Shown: in pieces, positions 9,857 through 22,076 of the stretch
How the letters are laid out: each line of letters begins with the position of its first letter
How positions within the stretch are numbered: position 1 is the first letter of the stretch
Assembly (NCBI RefSeq): GCF_958298935.1
Contig: NC_084927.1
Coordinates: 23,696,001 to 23,760,000 of the forward strand
From: Phragmites australis
Lineage: Eukaryota > Streptophyta > Magnoliopsida > Poales > Poaceae
DNA length: 64,000 bases
Direction of reading: 5' to 3'
The notes under the pieces: generated by a model
What the model was told of the DNA's origin: nothing
What the model saw: the letters and a program-made list of their open reading frames with translations, nothing else
Databases searched by the model: none
Program-made: the position numbers and the translations under genes

Positions 9857-10551
9857 TTACGTCTCGTTTCCCTGCTCTCGTCTCAGCGTCCAGGACCCTA
9901 ATGCCAGGTGTGGGCCAACGGGGCCCAGCCGCCGTCGCGGCCGTCGCCTGCTCCTGGCCACCACGCCGCACTGGACGACGCCGCCGCTGCTAGCATTGGA
10001 GCACTGCGGCTTGGACGAGCAATCGTAGGTCGCGCCCAGGTACAGGTCGTCGTAGAGTGACCGTGCACTAGCTCCCCGTGGCGTTGCTGGAGCCGCCGAC
10101 GCTATGCGCGACCGCGAACCCGAGGACCATGCCAGCGCCCGCGTGAGGGGGCGCGCCGGCCATGCTCCATGAGCATGAACGCCAGCATGTGCAGCATCCA
10201 CAAGGCCTTGGCCGCGCGCAGGAACTCACCATAGAACGGAGTCCTCGGGTGCGCGCCGCCGGTCACCACCCTCCGGTGCTCACCGTCGCCTAGGATGGCC
10301 TCCTCCGCGCGGGGAGGCAGGAGGGACGCGAACTTGCTTGTGGCGTAGCGACCGAAGGCATAGGTCGGGATCCACACACAAGAGCTCGGCGGGCTCCATC
10401 CCACGCATGTCGCGGAACTACGTATACTGCTCCCGCGAAAACGCGACGGGGTCGAGCAGCGAGGAGAGGGAACCGTCGAGATAGAAGGGCGCGGGGAGGA
10501 GACCGGGACCTTGGTGAGGGCCTGCTTGGCGCATGAGGTGAACAGCTCCAC
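9857..10551 (-). pseudogene. Captured GIL1/IRKI-like (DUF641) C-terminal fragment
   Basis: Minus-strand reading gives text typical of the DUF641 family (GRAVITROPIC IN THE LIGHT 1 and relatives) spread over two or more frames: FGRYATSKFASLLPPRAEEA, then EAILGDGEHRRVV, HPRTPFYGEFLRAAKALWML and HMLAF. Frame changes near 10380-10420 and after 10140 break it. It continues the coiled-coil fragment that starts at about 10780. It has no start codon or complete frame and sits inside a MULE, so it is a captured pseudogene. Confidence 0.7.
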
Positions 10552-10587
10552 CGTTAGCGCGCCGCCGGAGCCGTTCTGCTTGGACGG

Positions 10588-11016
10588 CTAGTGGTGCGCA
10601 TTGCGGCGGCTGGTGGCGACGGCGAGCTTCTCCTTGAGGCCGTCGACCTCAGCCTGCTTGGCCTGGAGCTGGCGCCGGAGGTCGTCGAGCGCGGCCTTGT
10701 AGGGCGCGACGGCCTCGCGGAGAAGGGTTGGGGCCGGGGATGTGGCCCGCGGTCGCGGAGCGGCAAAACCGGTCGCGGAGGCGCGCGAGATGGCTGAGCC
10801 CGTGAGCAACGTGTTCGCGAGCGCCACGGCGTCGACGCGGGCCCTACCACCGTCGGCGCAGCAGATGCCTGACCAGCCGCAGGGGTCGTCGTCCGCGTCC
10901 CTCCACGACACGAGCGCGCCCGTCAGACACCGCGGACTTGAGCGCAGGCCTCCGTGTTCAACGCCGTCGCAAGAGTGAGCCCAAGGGCAGAAAGGACATT
11001 TCGAGTTTATTTCCAC
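10588..11016 (-). pseudogene. Chimeric ORF: LRR-receptor N-terminus fused to GIL1-like coiled coil
   Basis: A single 142-residue open frame joins two unrelated families. Residues about 30-75 read ALVSWRDADDDPCGWSGICC followed by [17 protein letters not shown]. That is the N-terminal cap and first repeat of a leucine-rich-repeat receptor kinase. From about residue 98 it reads [20 protein letters not shown], then [20 protein letters not shown], the coiled coil found at the front of DUF641 proteins. No signal peptide or kinase is present. Fusion inside a transposon frame shows exon capture. Whether it is transcribed cannot be told from sequence. Confidence 0.7.
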
Positions 11017-11169
11017 ATCAGCGCGGGTCGAAAAAAATAAAAATGCTAGGTAGTAGTGTAAAAAGATTCAAAGGACATTTCGAGAGTGTTTTTATAAGAC
11101 CTAGTGGTATTTTAACACAAATTTTAGGTAAATGTTATTTGGAAGGAAAAAATTAATCAACCCGGCTGA

Positions 11170-12056
11170 TTAACCAAAGAGCCATGCCGCGTGCATCCCA
11201 AGGAGCTGGCGCGTATCCTCGTGATCCAAGTTTTTTTCCGTGGCGGGGCCTCCTGGCGCGGTGTGACGCGGGAGGGATCAGGTCAAGTCAGTGTCGACGT
11301 GACGGTTTCGCCACGCTGCGTTCCCGTCCATTGGATTTCATCGTTGCAGTTGCAGCTGCACCGGCCAGAGGCTTTGCTTCTTCGCTGGCTGTTGCCTCGT
11401 CATTGGGGTTGGCGTGTACTGGTACCTACTTTTAAGATTTGTTTTCTGTTATTACGTAAGCATATTTTGGAAGTGACCAACGCGTTCTTCTTCTTCTTCT
11501 TTTCTCCTTGCTGCCTGCTGGAGAATGGTGTTTTTATAAATCAGCAGGCCCGGATTCTTCCGAGCTGGTTACGTTCGGTTCGGGTTTCATCCAATGAATA
11601 TGTGTGGCATTTCTCTAAGCCAGCTGAAGAAATTCACATCTGGTTTCTCGCATATCAAGCCCAACGGCCAGCCAAACTAAAAAAAGAGTTCATGTTTATA
11701 GCCAACTGCTGGTTTGGGCCATCCATCCATTCACAATCATGACTCGCATCGACTGTATTAGAGAACAGATTTCCTCTAAAAAAAGAAGTAGAAAACAGAA
11801 TTTGTGCTGCGGATTTGAATTTCAGAACCGCCTGCTCTGCACACATTTGGTACGGCGAGATAAACAATTTTCCATGCTCGCTACAAATTCGACGACCAAT
11901 GGATGATGATCTAAACGGCAGAACCGACAAAGAAAGATATCCTTCCGGGTTAGGGTGAAGATCTTTAATTCGTGTGGCGCAGTCCGTGCGACCACGGACC
12001 ATAATTTCGCCGGTACAACTTTGTTTGTTCTCGCCCATGCTCTACTGTATTCATTA
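11170..12056. other. No assignable gene
   Basis: Overlapping frames at 11184-11742 (plus) and 12038-11655 (minus) have no recognisable domain. The sequence shifts between GC-rich and AT-rich blocks and may be further transposon or promoter debris. Confidence 0.3.
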
Positions 12057-12310
12057 GTTCCTCTGTCTTAAAATAAATGATTTTTAGCCTGCTATATATA
12101 TAATATTTAAAATACATAATGTTCTATAGTATTGAGATAACATTAGTCTCAATTTTTCAATTTTACCTCTTTCATTAAATAACTTTATTTCTAATGCAAA
12201 TTTTATTTCTCATACAATAAATAACATTAAAAATAAGATAATTATTTTATCTTTCATCTTATACTTATGCTTAACTTTTAAAAACCGTCTTTTTTTTTAT
12301 ACGGAGGGAG
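12057..12310. mobile_element. Stowaway MITE
   Basis: The right end is CCGTCTTTTTTTTATACGGAG followed by GGAG and TA; reversed it starts CTCCCTCCGTA, the diagnostic Stowaway (Tc1/Mariner) terminus. The left end, GTTCCTCTGTCTTAAAATAA, is the decayed partner. TA dinucleotides flank both sides (12055-12056 and 12311-12312). At 254 bp and very AT-rich, it is a typical non-autonomous copy. Confidence 0.8.
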
Positions 12311-12312
12311 TA

Positions 12313-13404
12313 CTCCCGGCCATCACACTGCCACTTGTATGCGCGTGGACGTGCCATGGGCTCCGTACGCCGGCCACGAGGTCCACGCGCGTGTCCCTGT
12401 TCCGGCACGGCGCGTGTCGATCTCGATCGAGAAGCGGACGCGGCATGGGCAAGCGTACCAACTACTGCTCCTACCACCAAGTGTCCCCTGCCCGGGTGGC
12501 CGCGGCCGTGCCGGACGCCGAAGACTTAGGGACGCCATGCCGTGCTGCCGCACTGCTGCCGTGGTGAGAAGACCGATAGAGCTCCAATGGTCCTATGATC
12601 GATCGGCGTCACCTCACCACCTCGTACCTCGTCCTTGCATGGATTGTTGGGTGAACATCTCCCACCTGAGCTCTACCAACTCTTGTGTTGGTGTGCAGTT
12701 TCTGAATTATGCCCGGTTTCAGATTCGAAAACTTACAGCAAGTACCAAGATCCAGAGCTTTCTCTTTCCGGAACTCGACTTAGAAGAATATATGCATGAT
12801 TTGTTCACCGTTCCTTTTTTTATCGAGAGATATAGTTTTATTATCCAACCTAAACAGCAGACTCGTTGTTTACCATAATTTTTACAAAGCCTGGAGCGGT
12901 GAAAGACTCAAACACAGAAGCCTTCAGTCCAATCGAGCAGTATGGCTAGCCATTACATGTGCTACACTATTACATGATCTAAGGGACCAAACAAATAAAA
13001 TATCAGATAGTGATATGTTAATAGAGTATTTAGCTTTCCACACTAAAACGCCACAATCAGCATCGTTCCTTTTCTGAAATCAGGAATAATAAGGGCAGCA
13101 GCATTCATGGAAAACATGATATGCAAAGGGGTGGATCTAAAGCTAGTCCCTCTAGGTTCAGGACGACCATGAATTTCAGCCAAAAAGTACCTATATAACC
13201 TAACCCATTACAAACAAAGGAAAAAAGAAAAAGATAAAATATCTAAGTGACACAATCACATAACGCCACGACTCAGCCGCCCATGTCATTCCAACGTTCC
13301 CCATCCTCTCTTCTCCTACTTGAGCGGCCAGCAGCAGGACCTAGCCGTGCAAGTTATAGGGAGCCAGGGATCAAGGAGGCGTGTCACGCGCGCGCGGTTG
13401 CGAG
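12313..13404. other. Unassigned spacer
   Basis: 12320-12560 is GC-rich with open frames on both strands but no domain. 12560-13400 is mixed sequence without recognisable repeats. No gene can be supported. Confidence 0.3.
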
Positions 13405-13896
13405 TAGGAATGGCGACGGAGCCAATTCTTATTTTACTCATCACCATCCTTATTTAGCTATTAGAAAGAAGATTCCCTTGTCTTTCAATCCCATCTCTAT
13501 GAGGAATTTTGCAGAGATCGGGTCTTCAATGAGACGTAAAATTGAATGATATTTGATTATTTTTATATATTAACAATGTTTACATTGTATAAATAAGTAA
13601 TTTACTAATATATACGAGAGTAATTAATACAAGATTGATTAAATATCGTAGGTTAGATAAAAAAGAATAAGAGTAATTTATTATTTACTCTACGTAATTT
13701 AATGTTTGTACATTTATATACTGAGAAAAAACATGTATATATATAATATCGGGGATATAGCGGGGAGCGGGGATGGGAAATGACTTTCTGTCTTCGTCCC
13801 CATATAAGTTCGTGGGGGACGAAATCTCCACATCCCCGTCCCTTAATAGGGAATTCCCCACGAGGAATCAAGGATCAGGTCCTATTGACATCCCTA
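13405..13896. mobile_element. Non-autonomous hAT element
   Basis: The ends are inverted repeats: TAGGAATGGCGACGGAGCC on the left and TAGGGATGTCAATAGGACC on the reversed right. Both match the TAGGGATGGCAA-type termini of plant hAT elements. A perfect 8-bp target duplication GTTGCGAG flanks it at 13397-13404 and 13897-13904. It is 492 bp with no transposase. The interior holds G-rich and C-rich tracts (about 13750-13860). Confidence 0.9.
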
Positions 13897-14073
13897 GTTG
13901 CGAGTAGGCATGCTGGCTCCGAGTAGTCAGTGAGTCAAGCACTAGCTAATTAATTCCTCTAAGATCCTAACAGTAATAATAGATGTGTAATTGGAATATA
14001 TTTATGGTAGAAATAGTTTGACAGCGTTCACAGAAGTAGCTAACGGAGAAATTTGTTATTTGTTGTGAGGGTA

Positions 14074-17000
14074 TGTGAGGAACCATCTAAATAATATTCT
14101 AATTAATCACCAAAAGGATCATTATTCATAATCACAACCTCGATGATTAACCAGAATATCATCCCGATAGTCCCGGTACGTGTTTTGTGCCCAAGGATTA
14201 GAACGCACGCCTTCCAACAAGTACATCACAACATAGCTTAATAAAGAGCGAGTAATAAACATTTATATTACAAGTCTTTAAACATGCAGGTGTTTCCACA
14301 ATTTACATCAAAAAGGAAACCACAACTACGCAGTGGAAGATAAACCTATACAACAAAAGCAGATGGCGCCGCATGCCTTTAGGCACCGTCCCAAAAGTAC
14401 CGAGTTTGGAGTAGAAGGTGCTACTCTTGCCCGCCACCCTGATCGGCAGGCACAAAGTAGCCGAACACCGCCTCTTCCTCGCCGACCTGTGAACCTGCAA
14501 CAACTTAAGGGCAGCACCCTGAGTACGAAGGTACTCGCAAGTCTTACACAGTATGGGTATATATATTCTCGACTCCAAGGATCATGCATTAAGCTGGTAG
14601 TAAGAATTAACATAGTTAAGTTAATTAAGCAGTAAGCAACCTAGACATAGGTGTGAGCAACTAGCTTAACCAACATATATGAAACAACCATGCACCACCA
14701 ACTGAACATATATAAATGTCACCAATAAGTGTATCAAAGTATAACAGGTGCGAACTCGATCACCATGCCCAGACCACCACACCGTATCCGAACCACACCC
14801 ACATACCCGAACCATAACCACACCAAACCATCTCATATCCGAACCAACACCACCACCACTCTAACATAGCTCCAACATAACCGATCCACACCCACATAGT
14901 CGAACCATCACCCACAACCGAGACTCTACGACTGGTGTAGATAAGCGATAGACATGCTCATAACCGAGAGCGCGACAGTTCAAACTGTTTTTACACCCTG
15001 CAGGGGATACTACTGGATCCACACGACACAGGGACCATACGGCTTGTGCCACTCGCGAAGTGCACACAAGGGGTACCCGTGTCAACCTTTCCCAACCAGC
15101 CCCAACCGTGTGGATCGTGCATCGCTCAGCATGGCAGTGCTAGAACTACTCCCGGAGCAAAGTAGCATCGCTTACAAGCCCGCCCATTCACACAGTCGAT
15201 GTTCAGGCCCACAAAGGCACAGTTGCGAAGGTATTTGACTTGCCTACCATTATATCAGCGTGTGGTGAGTAAGGTAAGTGCTAAAGCTGACTACACCGAC
15301 GATCGGTACTTAACCGGTGCAAACGGTCTACGGTGCTCGGTTTTCCTTTACCATCCTACCCGGGGAACTCCACATCTGGGCAGGCTAAACACCCTCCTAG
15401 CACCGCTCACCCCTCGCCTCATACTCACCACTCAACCAACCACCACAACTCAATCACCTCAACATCAAGTATTTGTAACCATAAACATAGCTGTAAGACA
15501 GGAGCAACCCTAAGCTCGCGAACAACGAAGTACGCCGCCGTTCATCTTCTACCGATGACCTAATGCATTGCTAAGCATATAAGTCAAGCTTACACCTAGA
15601 CACAACATCATCTCTAGGCTACAAGAAACATACACGAACAGGTGACCAAGGTAGAAGAATGCAACGGCTTCGGTTCTACCCAAGGGTACCCGACGACACA
15701 TGCATACATATATAAGCATATTTAACATTTTAGATTTCAAGTTAACACGGTGCAATATGATAGATGCTTGCCTTGTTGTCCTGGATCAGAAAGGTGGGGT
15801 GCCTCCGGATCGCCCTCGCTCGTCGGGATCGGCGGATCGGCGTTCTCTAAAAGAACAACGCGTGCAATACCATGAATATGGATGAAATGCAACAATGCAT
15901 GCCATAAGATGCGCAAAACATGTTAAAAGTGCAAACATGCGAGCTAGAACAAAATTAGGACTCGAACCAATTTTGAAAAGTTGCCGAAAGTGCGGAACCT
16001 CCGGACATATGCGGACTATCCGTAAAATTATGCGGAACATCCGGACATTGCGTAACTCAGGCAAACTCTGGACTATCCGGACTTTTCTCCAGATACTCCG
16101 AACATGTGCGGACCCTCCGGACTTTTGTCTGAACACTCCGCACCTGGGCTGAAAATGTGTTTTCAACAATTCATCGATCGATTCAACTTGAACACTAGAC
16201 ACACTCTACCTAAACATGGTCATACACTATATAAGGGGTTTAGATTAAATTAATTACGAAATGTTAAAGATTGAAACCATTTCAATGACTCATTAAACCT
16301 CAGCGCGTATTTTATTAACCAACAGAATTCAAACACTCATCTCATGACTCATAGTATTTTTAATGTGTAGAGCATGCTAATATAAGGCTAACAAAAGTGG
16401 TTTCATAATTTTAGGACATGGCAAAAACTAACTGTGACCTAAACAAGACGAAACACATTTAATTAACTCACTAATTCTCAAAAATATTTTTTGGAGTTCC
16501 AACGTTTTTAACATGTAGTTCACACTCATACGAAGCTAACGCAACTGGTCTCACATCGTTTGGAGTTCGGATGAATTAATTATGAATTTTACAAGTCTCA
16601 ACGCGCCTGATAAATAGTAACTGCGGACCCTCCGCACTTTTATGCGGAACCTCCGCACTTTTGCGGACTATCCGCACTTATTTATCGAAGGTTCCAAACT
16701 TTCCATAATTGCTCCTATTTGAAGAGAAATTTTGCCAAATTGATTTGTGATCTTTTTTATTTCAAAGAGGGATATGTTTGGAAGAGTTTAGAGAGTTTAG
16801 AACTCGACTAACCACCTAGCAACTCAATTTCTAAATCAAATTCATCCAAATTCTCATTTTGGTTCAATACCTCAAAAACTTATGAACTTTGCTAAAACTC
16901 GAAATCAATCAACCAAATCACAAATTCTTGCCATAGGGAGCCTAAGAGACTTACTTAAGATGCTTGTGGAGTTGGGCGACCGTCGGGAAGTGGAGGAAAT

Positions 17001-17516
17001 GGTCGGGAAACGAAGAATTCCGATGTTCTTCTCGTTTTAACCCTAAACACCAAAATGAGCCAAGAACGACTCAAATCCTTCGGGAATTCGAAAATGAATT
17101 GGATAGATGGGTAGCTTATGAGCTCTAGAATGCAATGGTACTATATGCTTACCTCTAATCCTTCTCTAGAGCTCGGATTTGAGGAGAAAGGGAGAGAGAG
17201 CTTGAGAGGGGAGTGAGAGAGAGAGAGGCAGCAGTAGCTGCTGCACGGGTGAGAGACGTAGGGAGTGAGGGAGGAGAGAGAAGGAGCAGGTGGGCCTGCT
17301 CATTTGGGTGGTTGGGAAGGTGGGGTCCACGGGTGAGAGAAAAGGCCCGTTTTAACTGCGAATTTTATTCTTTTCTCTCTCGAATTTCTTTCTCTCATCC
17401 AATTAACTTTTAACGAAGTGCATTAGCGTTCCGAATTATAATTATGCAAAATTAAACATAATGCTTAAGAAGCATGATTATGCTTAATTGCGTGATTAAG
17501 AAATTAGGATGTGATA
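14074..17516 (-). mobile_element. Solo long LTR (copy C), same family as 46671-50048
   Basis: The element starts TGTGAGGAACC and is bounded by the 5-bp duplication GGGTA (14069-14073 and 17517-17521). Its far end, GATGTGATA, is a mutated form of the GTGACA terminus in the sister copy. Length is 3443 bp against 3378 bp for the sister. The first 1.2 kb aligns, inverted, with 48880-50048. Shared landmarks include CATTATTCATAATCACAACC, the CCCGGTACGTGTTTTGTGCC region and GACTCCAAGGATCATGCATT. It has no gag-pol and no second LTR, so it is a solo LTR left by recombination. TGCGGAC.TCCGCACTT motifs (15985-16140, 16620-16680) are internal repeats. The family is probably a long-LTR Ty3-gypsy group. 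Confidence 0.85.
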
Positions 17517-17521
17517 GGGTA

Positions 17522-19977
17522 GGTGTTAAATTTGTTAAGGATTGATGGAGAAATTGAAACGTATGGTGATGCGCTTGACAAGTGTTGGAAGAGTATTTTC
17601 TGTAATGAGGAAAGATAAGCTGAGAATTAGTATATGTGATAAGTTATTGAACAATTATTTAGTCATATTTGTTGAGCGAGATATTTTTCTTTAAGGTGGG
17701 TGAAAACATAATCAAGAGTTTTATAGCCATGAGACAATATAAATTGAAGAATTTAGAGTAGTATTGTAGTCTTCTATTTATGTAAGACCTTACTATTTCT
17801 ATTGTATTTTTTAAATTTCAAACTAATATGTTGAATTTATGATATCATGAGACATTTTTAATATGTTTATATTATACTTTTAGTAATTTTATACTAATTT
17901 ACGGTCTTATAAAAATATAAAGCACAACCCAAATATAAAAATCCTAAGGCCGCCAATCGGTTCACTACACGCATGGTACTACTCAGACCTCCAGTACACA
18001 GGTCGAATTGGCTCGGGCACAAGGCGCCAAGGATCTGCTGTCCACTAGCACTAACTGCGCGGCACTGACGGGCGCGCGCGGGGGGGCTGAACGAGCCCGC
18101 CGATCGAGCACCCGCCACCAACCACCGTACCACGGGGCGTAACTCGCGTGTCGCCGCCGCCGTGCGCACTGGCAGGAGGGACGGACGGACTGACGGATCG
18201 CGAGGTGCCAGCGGCCCGTGGCGCCAGAAAGTCCCTGGAGATGCATGCGTGACGCGTGACACACTCACACTAGTCGTCACTGCTGCCTGGCAAGCACTAC
18301 CACGAGCGGTTAGCTAGGCGGTGCATTGAGCTGCGCGCAACTTCTTCCGGCTGCATCTCCGTCGTCGCCGTACGTCTGTGTCGACGCAGGAAAACGCTTT
18401 GATTGGGGCGTCGATTTTGGGTCGCAGTTAAGACCGCTCGTAATATTATGTCATGTTTAAGTAGAGAGGGTAAAATAGTACGGTTAAAAAACAAATTTAT
18501 AATATATGTACATATGTTGATAGTTTTTTATGTCGTAAGTTTTTTAAGCAGGAGGGGAAATCTCTACTGTGGTAAGTATATTAATAAGGAGCTGCAAAAT
18601 CAAAGACAACACAGGAATAGAAAAAAACAGGAAAAAGAGAGGGAGTGAGAACACTGAACAAAGGAGAAGGGAAGTGAAAGGCTTAAAAAAAGAAGAGAGC
18701 CAGAAGGAAAGCAGCAAACTAAGGTCTAAAGATATCTGATTTTGTCAAAAAATATCTTGAACTAAGCTATCTTTTCAGCTATTGAAGGAAGAGATCTTCC
18801 CAAAGATTAACTCATTTATTTGTTTTTAAATGGTCCAATCGCAAAGATGAAAATTTCCAGAAAAAAGAATAGCAGCAATCCTATTTAGTCTTTTTGAGTA
18901 TAACAAAAAATTAGAGGTTGAGATCCCAGTGATATTGATAGCCCTCTAGCATCTGGAGGTGAAAGAATAGTCGAAGAACAACTAGATTTTTTTATGTCTT
19001 AAGTGAATTGATTATTCTATAGAAAGGTATGTTTCGTCTAGAATAGCTCGAAACACTAGTTTCTTGCATAATAGAGTAAAAAAATCTCATCTTTTTAAAT
19101 TACTTGTCATATTATTATTTTTATCTAATTAATATCTAAAAACCAACCACACTAAACAGTAGAGACCTTACGATGCTACCCCGATTCGCTGGTTGATGAT
19201 TACATCTAGAAAGATCCTAGTACTGCTGGCCGGCAGCAACCTCCACTGTAGCAGTGGCACGCTCTGGTACTGTAGCTACTGTAACAGCAGGTTCGACCTC
19301 TGCTACTGTAGCATCAATACTATTCACTAACAGTGTGCTGTCCTTGCTACTGTAGTATCAATACTTAGTGCTGGCGGAATAGTCGAGCTTTCGAGAAATT
19401 TAGGAAAATATCAAAATAAATATTAGTTACATTAATAAATTAGCTGAAAAAATCTAAAATGCAAAGGAAAATATCTAGAGCTAAAAAACATTTTTTTAAG
19501 GTTAGTATTATGTTACCTACATGTTAAAACTATATACATACATAAAAGTACCATTATTTTCTCTATAATTAATTAAATATGCTTAACATTAATAATTTTA
19601 TAAATAAATATTGAAATATACAAAATTTGTGAATCATTTTTTATCTTCTTTTATCGTGTTTTACATAGCTAAATAAAAACGAGCACGACTTAGGCGGGCT
19701 AATCAGACTCGTTTATAGCGGTGGCCGTGCCGTGTTACCGCATCTCACGCACGGTGCGCAAGTGTAGACGAACCAAATAGCCTTTTGACTTCAGACTGAA
19801 AACGGGGGATTAACTGCGTTAGGATACAATAATTTGATATCATCACACCGTGTCGATGCCGGACATCAATGTCATGTTGGACTATTAACAAATGGGTGGG
19901 CACGATCAGCTTAGTAGCAACAGACTATTACCTAAGTACCTTGGACGTTGGATCGATTTGCCACTTTAACGTACGTA
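17522..19977. other. AT-rich spacer with a GC island
   Basis: 17985-18400 is GC-rich, with restriction-site-like simple motifs and minus-strand frames (18280-17894) that have no domain; it could be a dead exon or promoter. The remainder is AT-rich. 19220-19370 has several copies of GCTACTGTAG in tandem. No gene is supported. Confidence 0.3.
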
Positions 19978-20387
19978 CACTACTAGAGAAACTTGATCTG
20001 TAACAGTTAAAAAGTCCATCAGTAATAGTTGAACGAAGTGATATATATAATTAGTCCATCTATAATTCATCTGTTAATAATTAGTGTATCTAATATGTAA
20101 AAATAAAATCAGCTCCGCACTTGTTAGACGCTAGTGAAAATCAAATTGGAGACCTCCCGTCTTCATATGAGCCCACCTACCATCAAACTACTCAACATTT
20201 CTTATCTTAATAGGATATATATTCTATTTGAATATTTTCGTCCTCACTTATTTATAACAGTTCATAACTATAATCCGTTATAGACTTGGCTAGAAGTTAT
20301 CAACAGTTACTTTTAGTTATATCTCAAACATGTTTCTTTATCAATAATTAGAGATGAGAGGTCGGAGATAGTTTTTCTCTAGTAGTG
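19978..20387. mobile_element. Miniature CACTA (En/Spm) element
   Basis: The ends CACTACTAGAGAAAC and GTTTTTCTCTAGTAGTG are near-perfect inverted repeats with the CACTA signature. The 3-bp duplication GTA flanks both sides (19975-19977 and 20388-20390). Subterminal copies of a TAACAGTT-type motif occur near both ends, as in En/Spm elements. It is 410 bp with no coding sequence. Confidence 0.92.
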
Positions 20388-20390
20388 GTA

Positions 20391-21480
20391 GTTTACACTT
20401 TATTAGATCGTTTTGCTCTTTTTGTAAATTTTTTTCTGAAACAAGTGCGTGCAAACCGGTTTGTCTTAAGCATTACAAAGGCTCCCTGTAAACGTACGTT
20501 CTCCGTTAGTCGATCGTGGTTATACTATAGTCCAGGTGGAAGCTGAGCAGATAGCTCAGTTTTAGCCTTAAAAGACCCCGTATATAGCTGGGCTTTGAGG
20601 CAAAATGCCAAACTTCGCCATAATTTTGATTGAATCGTTATAGAATTTAGAAGTTGGATAATAGGTATTGATCGTTCATATGTCTAAATTTACAATGTAA
20701 ATTGAATTATAATGCTGAAAAAAATATTGTAACAAGTCCAACCGTGCTATTTACACAAGCGACCTTACTGGTTAGTGTAGCACCATAGTGGTGGTCATCC
20801 AACCTTATCATCCTATTCGCATGTAGACTTTTTAATCTCCTGCTATAGGTCCTCCGTCCTGCCCGTTCAAACCATTTAACTCTGAAGAGGGGCGCCTAGG
20901 GTCCAGATCATTAGATCACGCGCACCATATTGCGCAACGTTTTGCTGCCCGGTTAGATCATCGGTGGATCGAGCTTGAACTATTGCTAAGAGACACGTAT
21001 AGTTCCGAAAAGGTAATTGTACGTATTCTACGATGACATATGTTTTGAATTTGAGTTATATTTTTTTTAAAAAAGAATGATGATTGGAGGTAGATTTTAT
21101 CTTGTATGTTCACCATATGACTTACTCATGGTTAGTATAAGCTATAATACGACTAGGCACATTGCTAAAAAGTCATGGATTTTGATTGGAACCGCGAAAT
21201 TTGAATCGGAAAATGGGAGGCATGGAACATGGACCACCCTGGCCGTAATGGAGCTCCGCCCCCACTACGTTCCATTGGGTGATCGATATCATGAATATTT
21301 TTCTTTTGCGAGTGTGACACCATGCAAATGGAACAATATATTCAGTATAAGATGCAGATCCTGCCTGAGGACCATGATCCTGGCTGAAAATTATTGGACA
21401 AAGAAGATCAGCTGAAGAATGATGAAAGTTCTAGCCGTTTTCTCTTAAAAAAAAAGAGTTGCAGGAGAGAGATGGACTGG
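20391..21480. other. No assignable gene upstream of UVR8
   Basis: A plus-strand frame at 21077-21415 (112 codons) has no domain I recognise, and no promoter or splice context supports it. The rest is AT-rich spacer. Confidence 0.3.
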
Positions 21481-21839
21481 GACTAGAGAGAGAGTATTAA
21501 AAATTCAGATAAGTTGGGGAAGGCGACGTCGCGCGCTCTGGTCTCTTCGCTCCGCGAGCAGGACGAGCGGTCCTCCTTTCCCGCCCTCCACCGCCTCCGA
21601 ACCCAAGTCCTGCCTCTCACCCACTCTCTGCAAAGTGGGCCCAGCACCAATCCTACCCCACAGGTCATATACGTCACCCAGACCCGCCCCTCCCCCAACG
21701 CAGCTAGGGAAGCCGGGGTCGTCGTCCACACCTCGTCCCTCCCTCCTTAATGGCACGGCGACACGCCAATCAGCGAGCTGAACCCACCCGCTCGCCACTG
21801 CTAGAGCACAGTCTCAGGCGAGGCGAGCGGCTTTCGCGT

Positions 21840-21845
21840 CACGTG
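21840..21845 (+). promoter_or_regulatory. G-box CACGTG in the UVR8 promoter
   Basis: A palindromic CACGTG lies about 230 bp upstream of the UVR8 start codon, within the GC-rich promoter and leader. G-boxes bind bZIP and bHLH factors such as HY5 and PIFs that act in light and UV-B signalling. Binding here is inference. Confidence 0.45.
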
Positions 21846-22076
21846 GGGGGTGTGGGGCTTGTACGCTAGCCATTAATACGGCGGGTCGCCCATCCCATCG
21901 CGGCCGCCGTGCCCGTCTCCCCTGCTTAAATCCCGCGTCCAGGCCCCGCACGCACTCCGCCCCGCTTCGGCGCTAGCTTCCTCCCGTTCGCCGCTCGCCG
22001 TCGCGCTACGCCTCCGTGCGATTGGCGCCTGGACACGCGGTAGTTGGTGGACGCGGCGGGCGGCACGATCGGAGAG

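Larger units (their letters stand above)
9619..11163 (-). mobile_element. Pack-MULE-like element carrying gene fragments
   Basis: Long terminal inverted repeats of about 180 bp bound this unit. On the left, 9619-9800 reads GGGTTAATTA, then TAAAATACCACTGGACTAAG, AACACTCTC and GCTGATGTGGAAATGAACAT. The reverse complement of 10975-11163 reads GGGTTGATTAATTT, TAAAATACCACTAGGTCTTA, AACACTCTC and GCTGATGTGGAAATAAACTC. Between them lies only GC-rich coding-like DNA from at least two unrelated genes, in one orientation. No transposase is present. Long TIRs around captured exons define Pack-MULEs. I could not see a convincing 9-bp target duplication, so the outer edges may have decayed. Confidence 0.75.
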
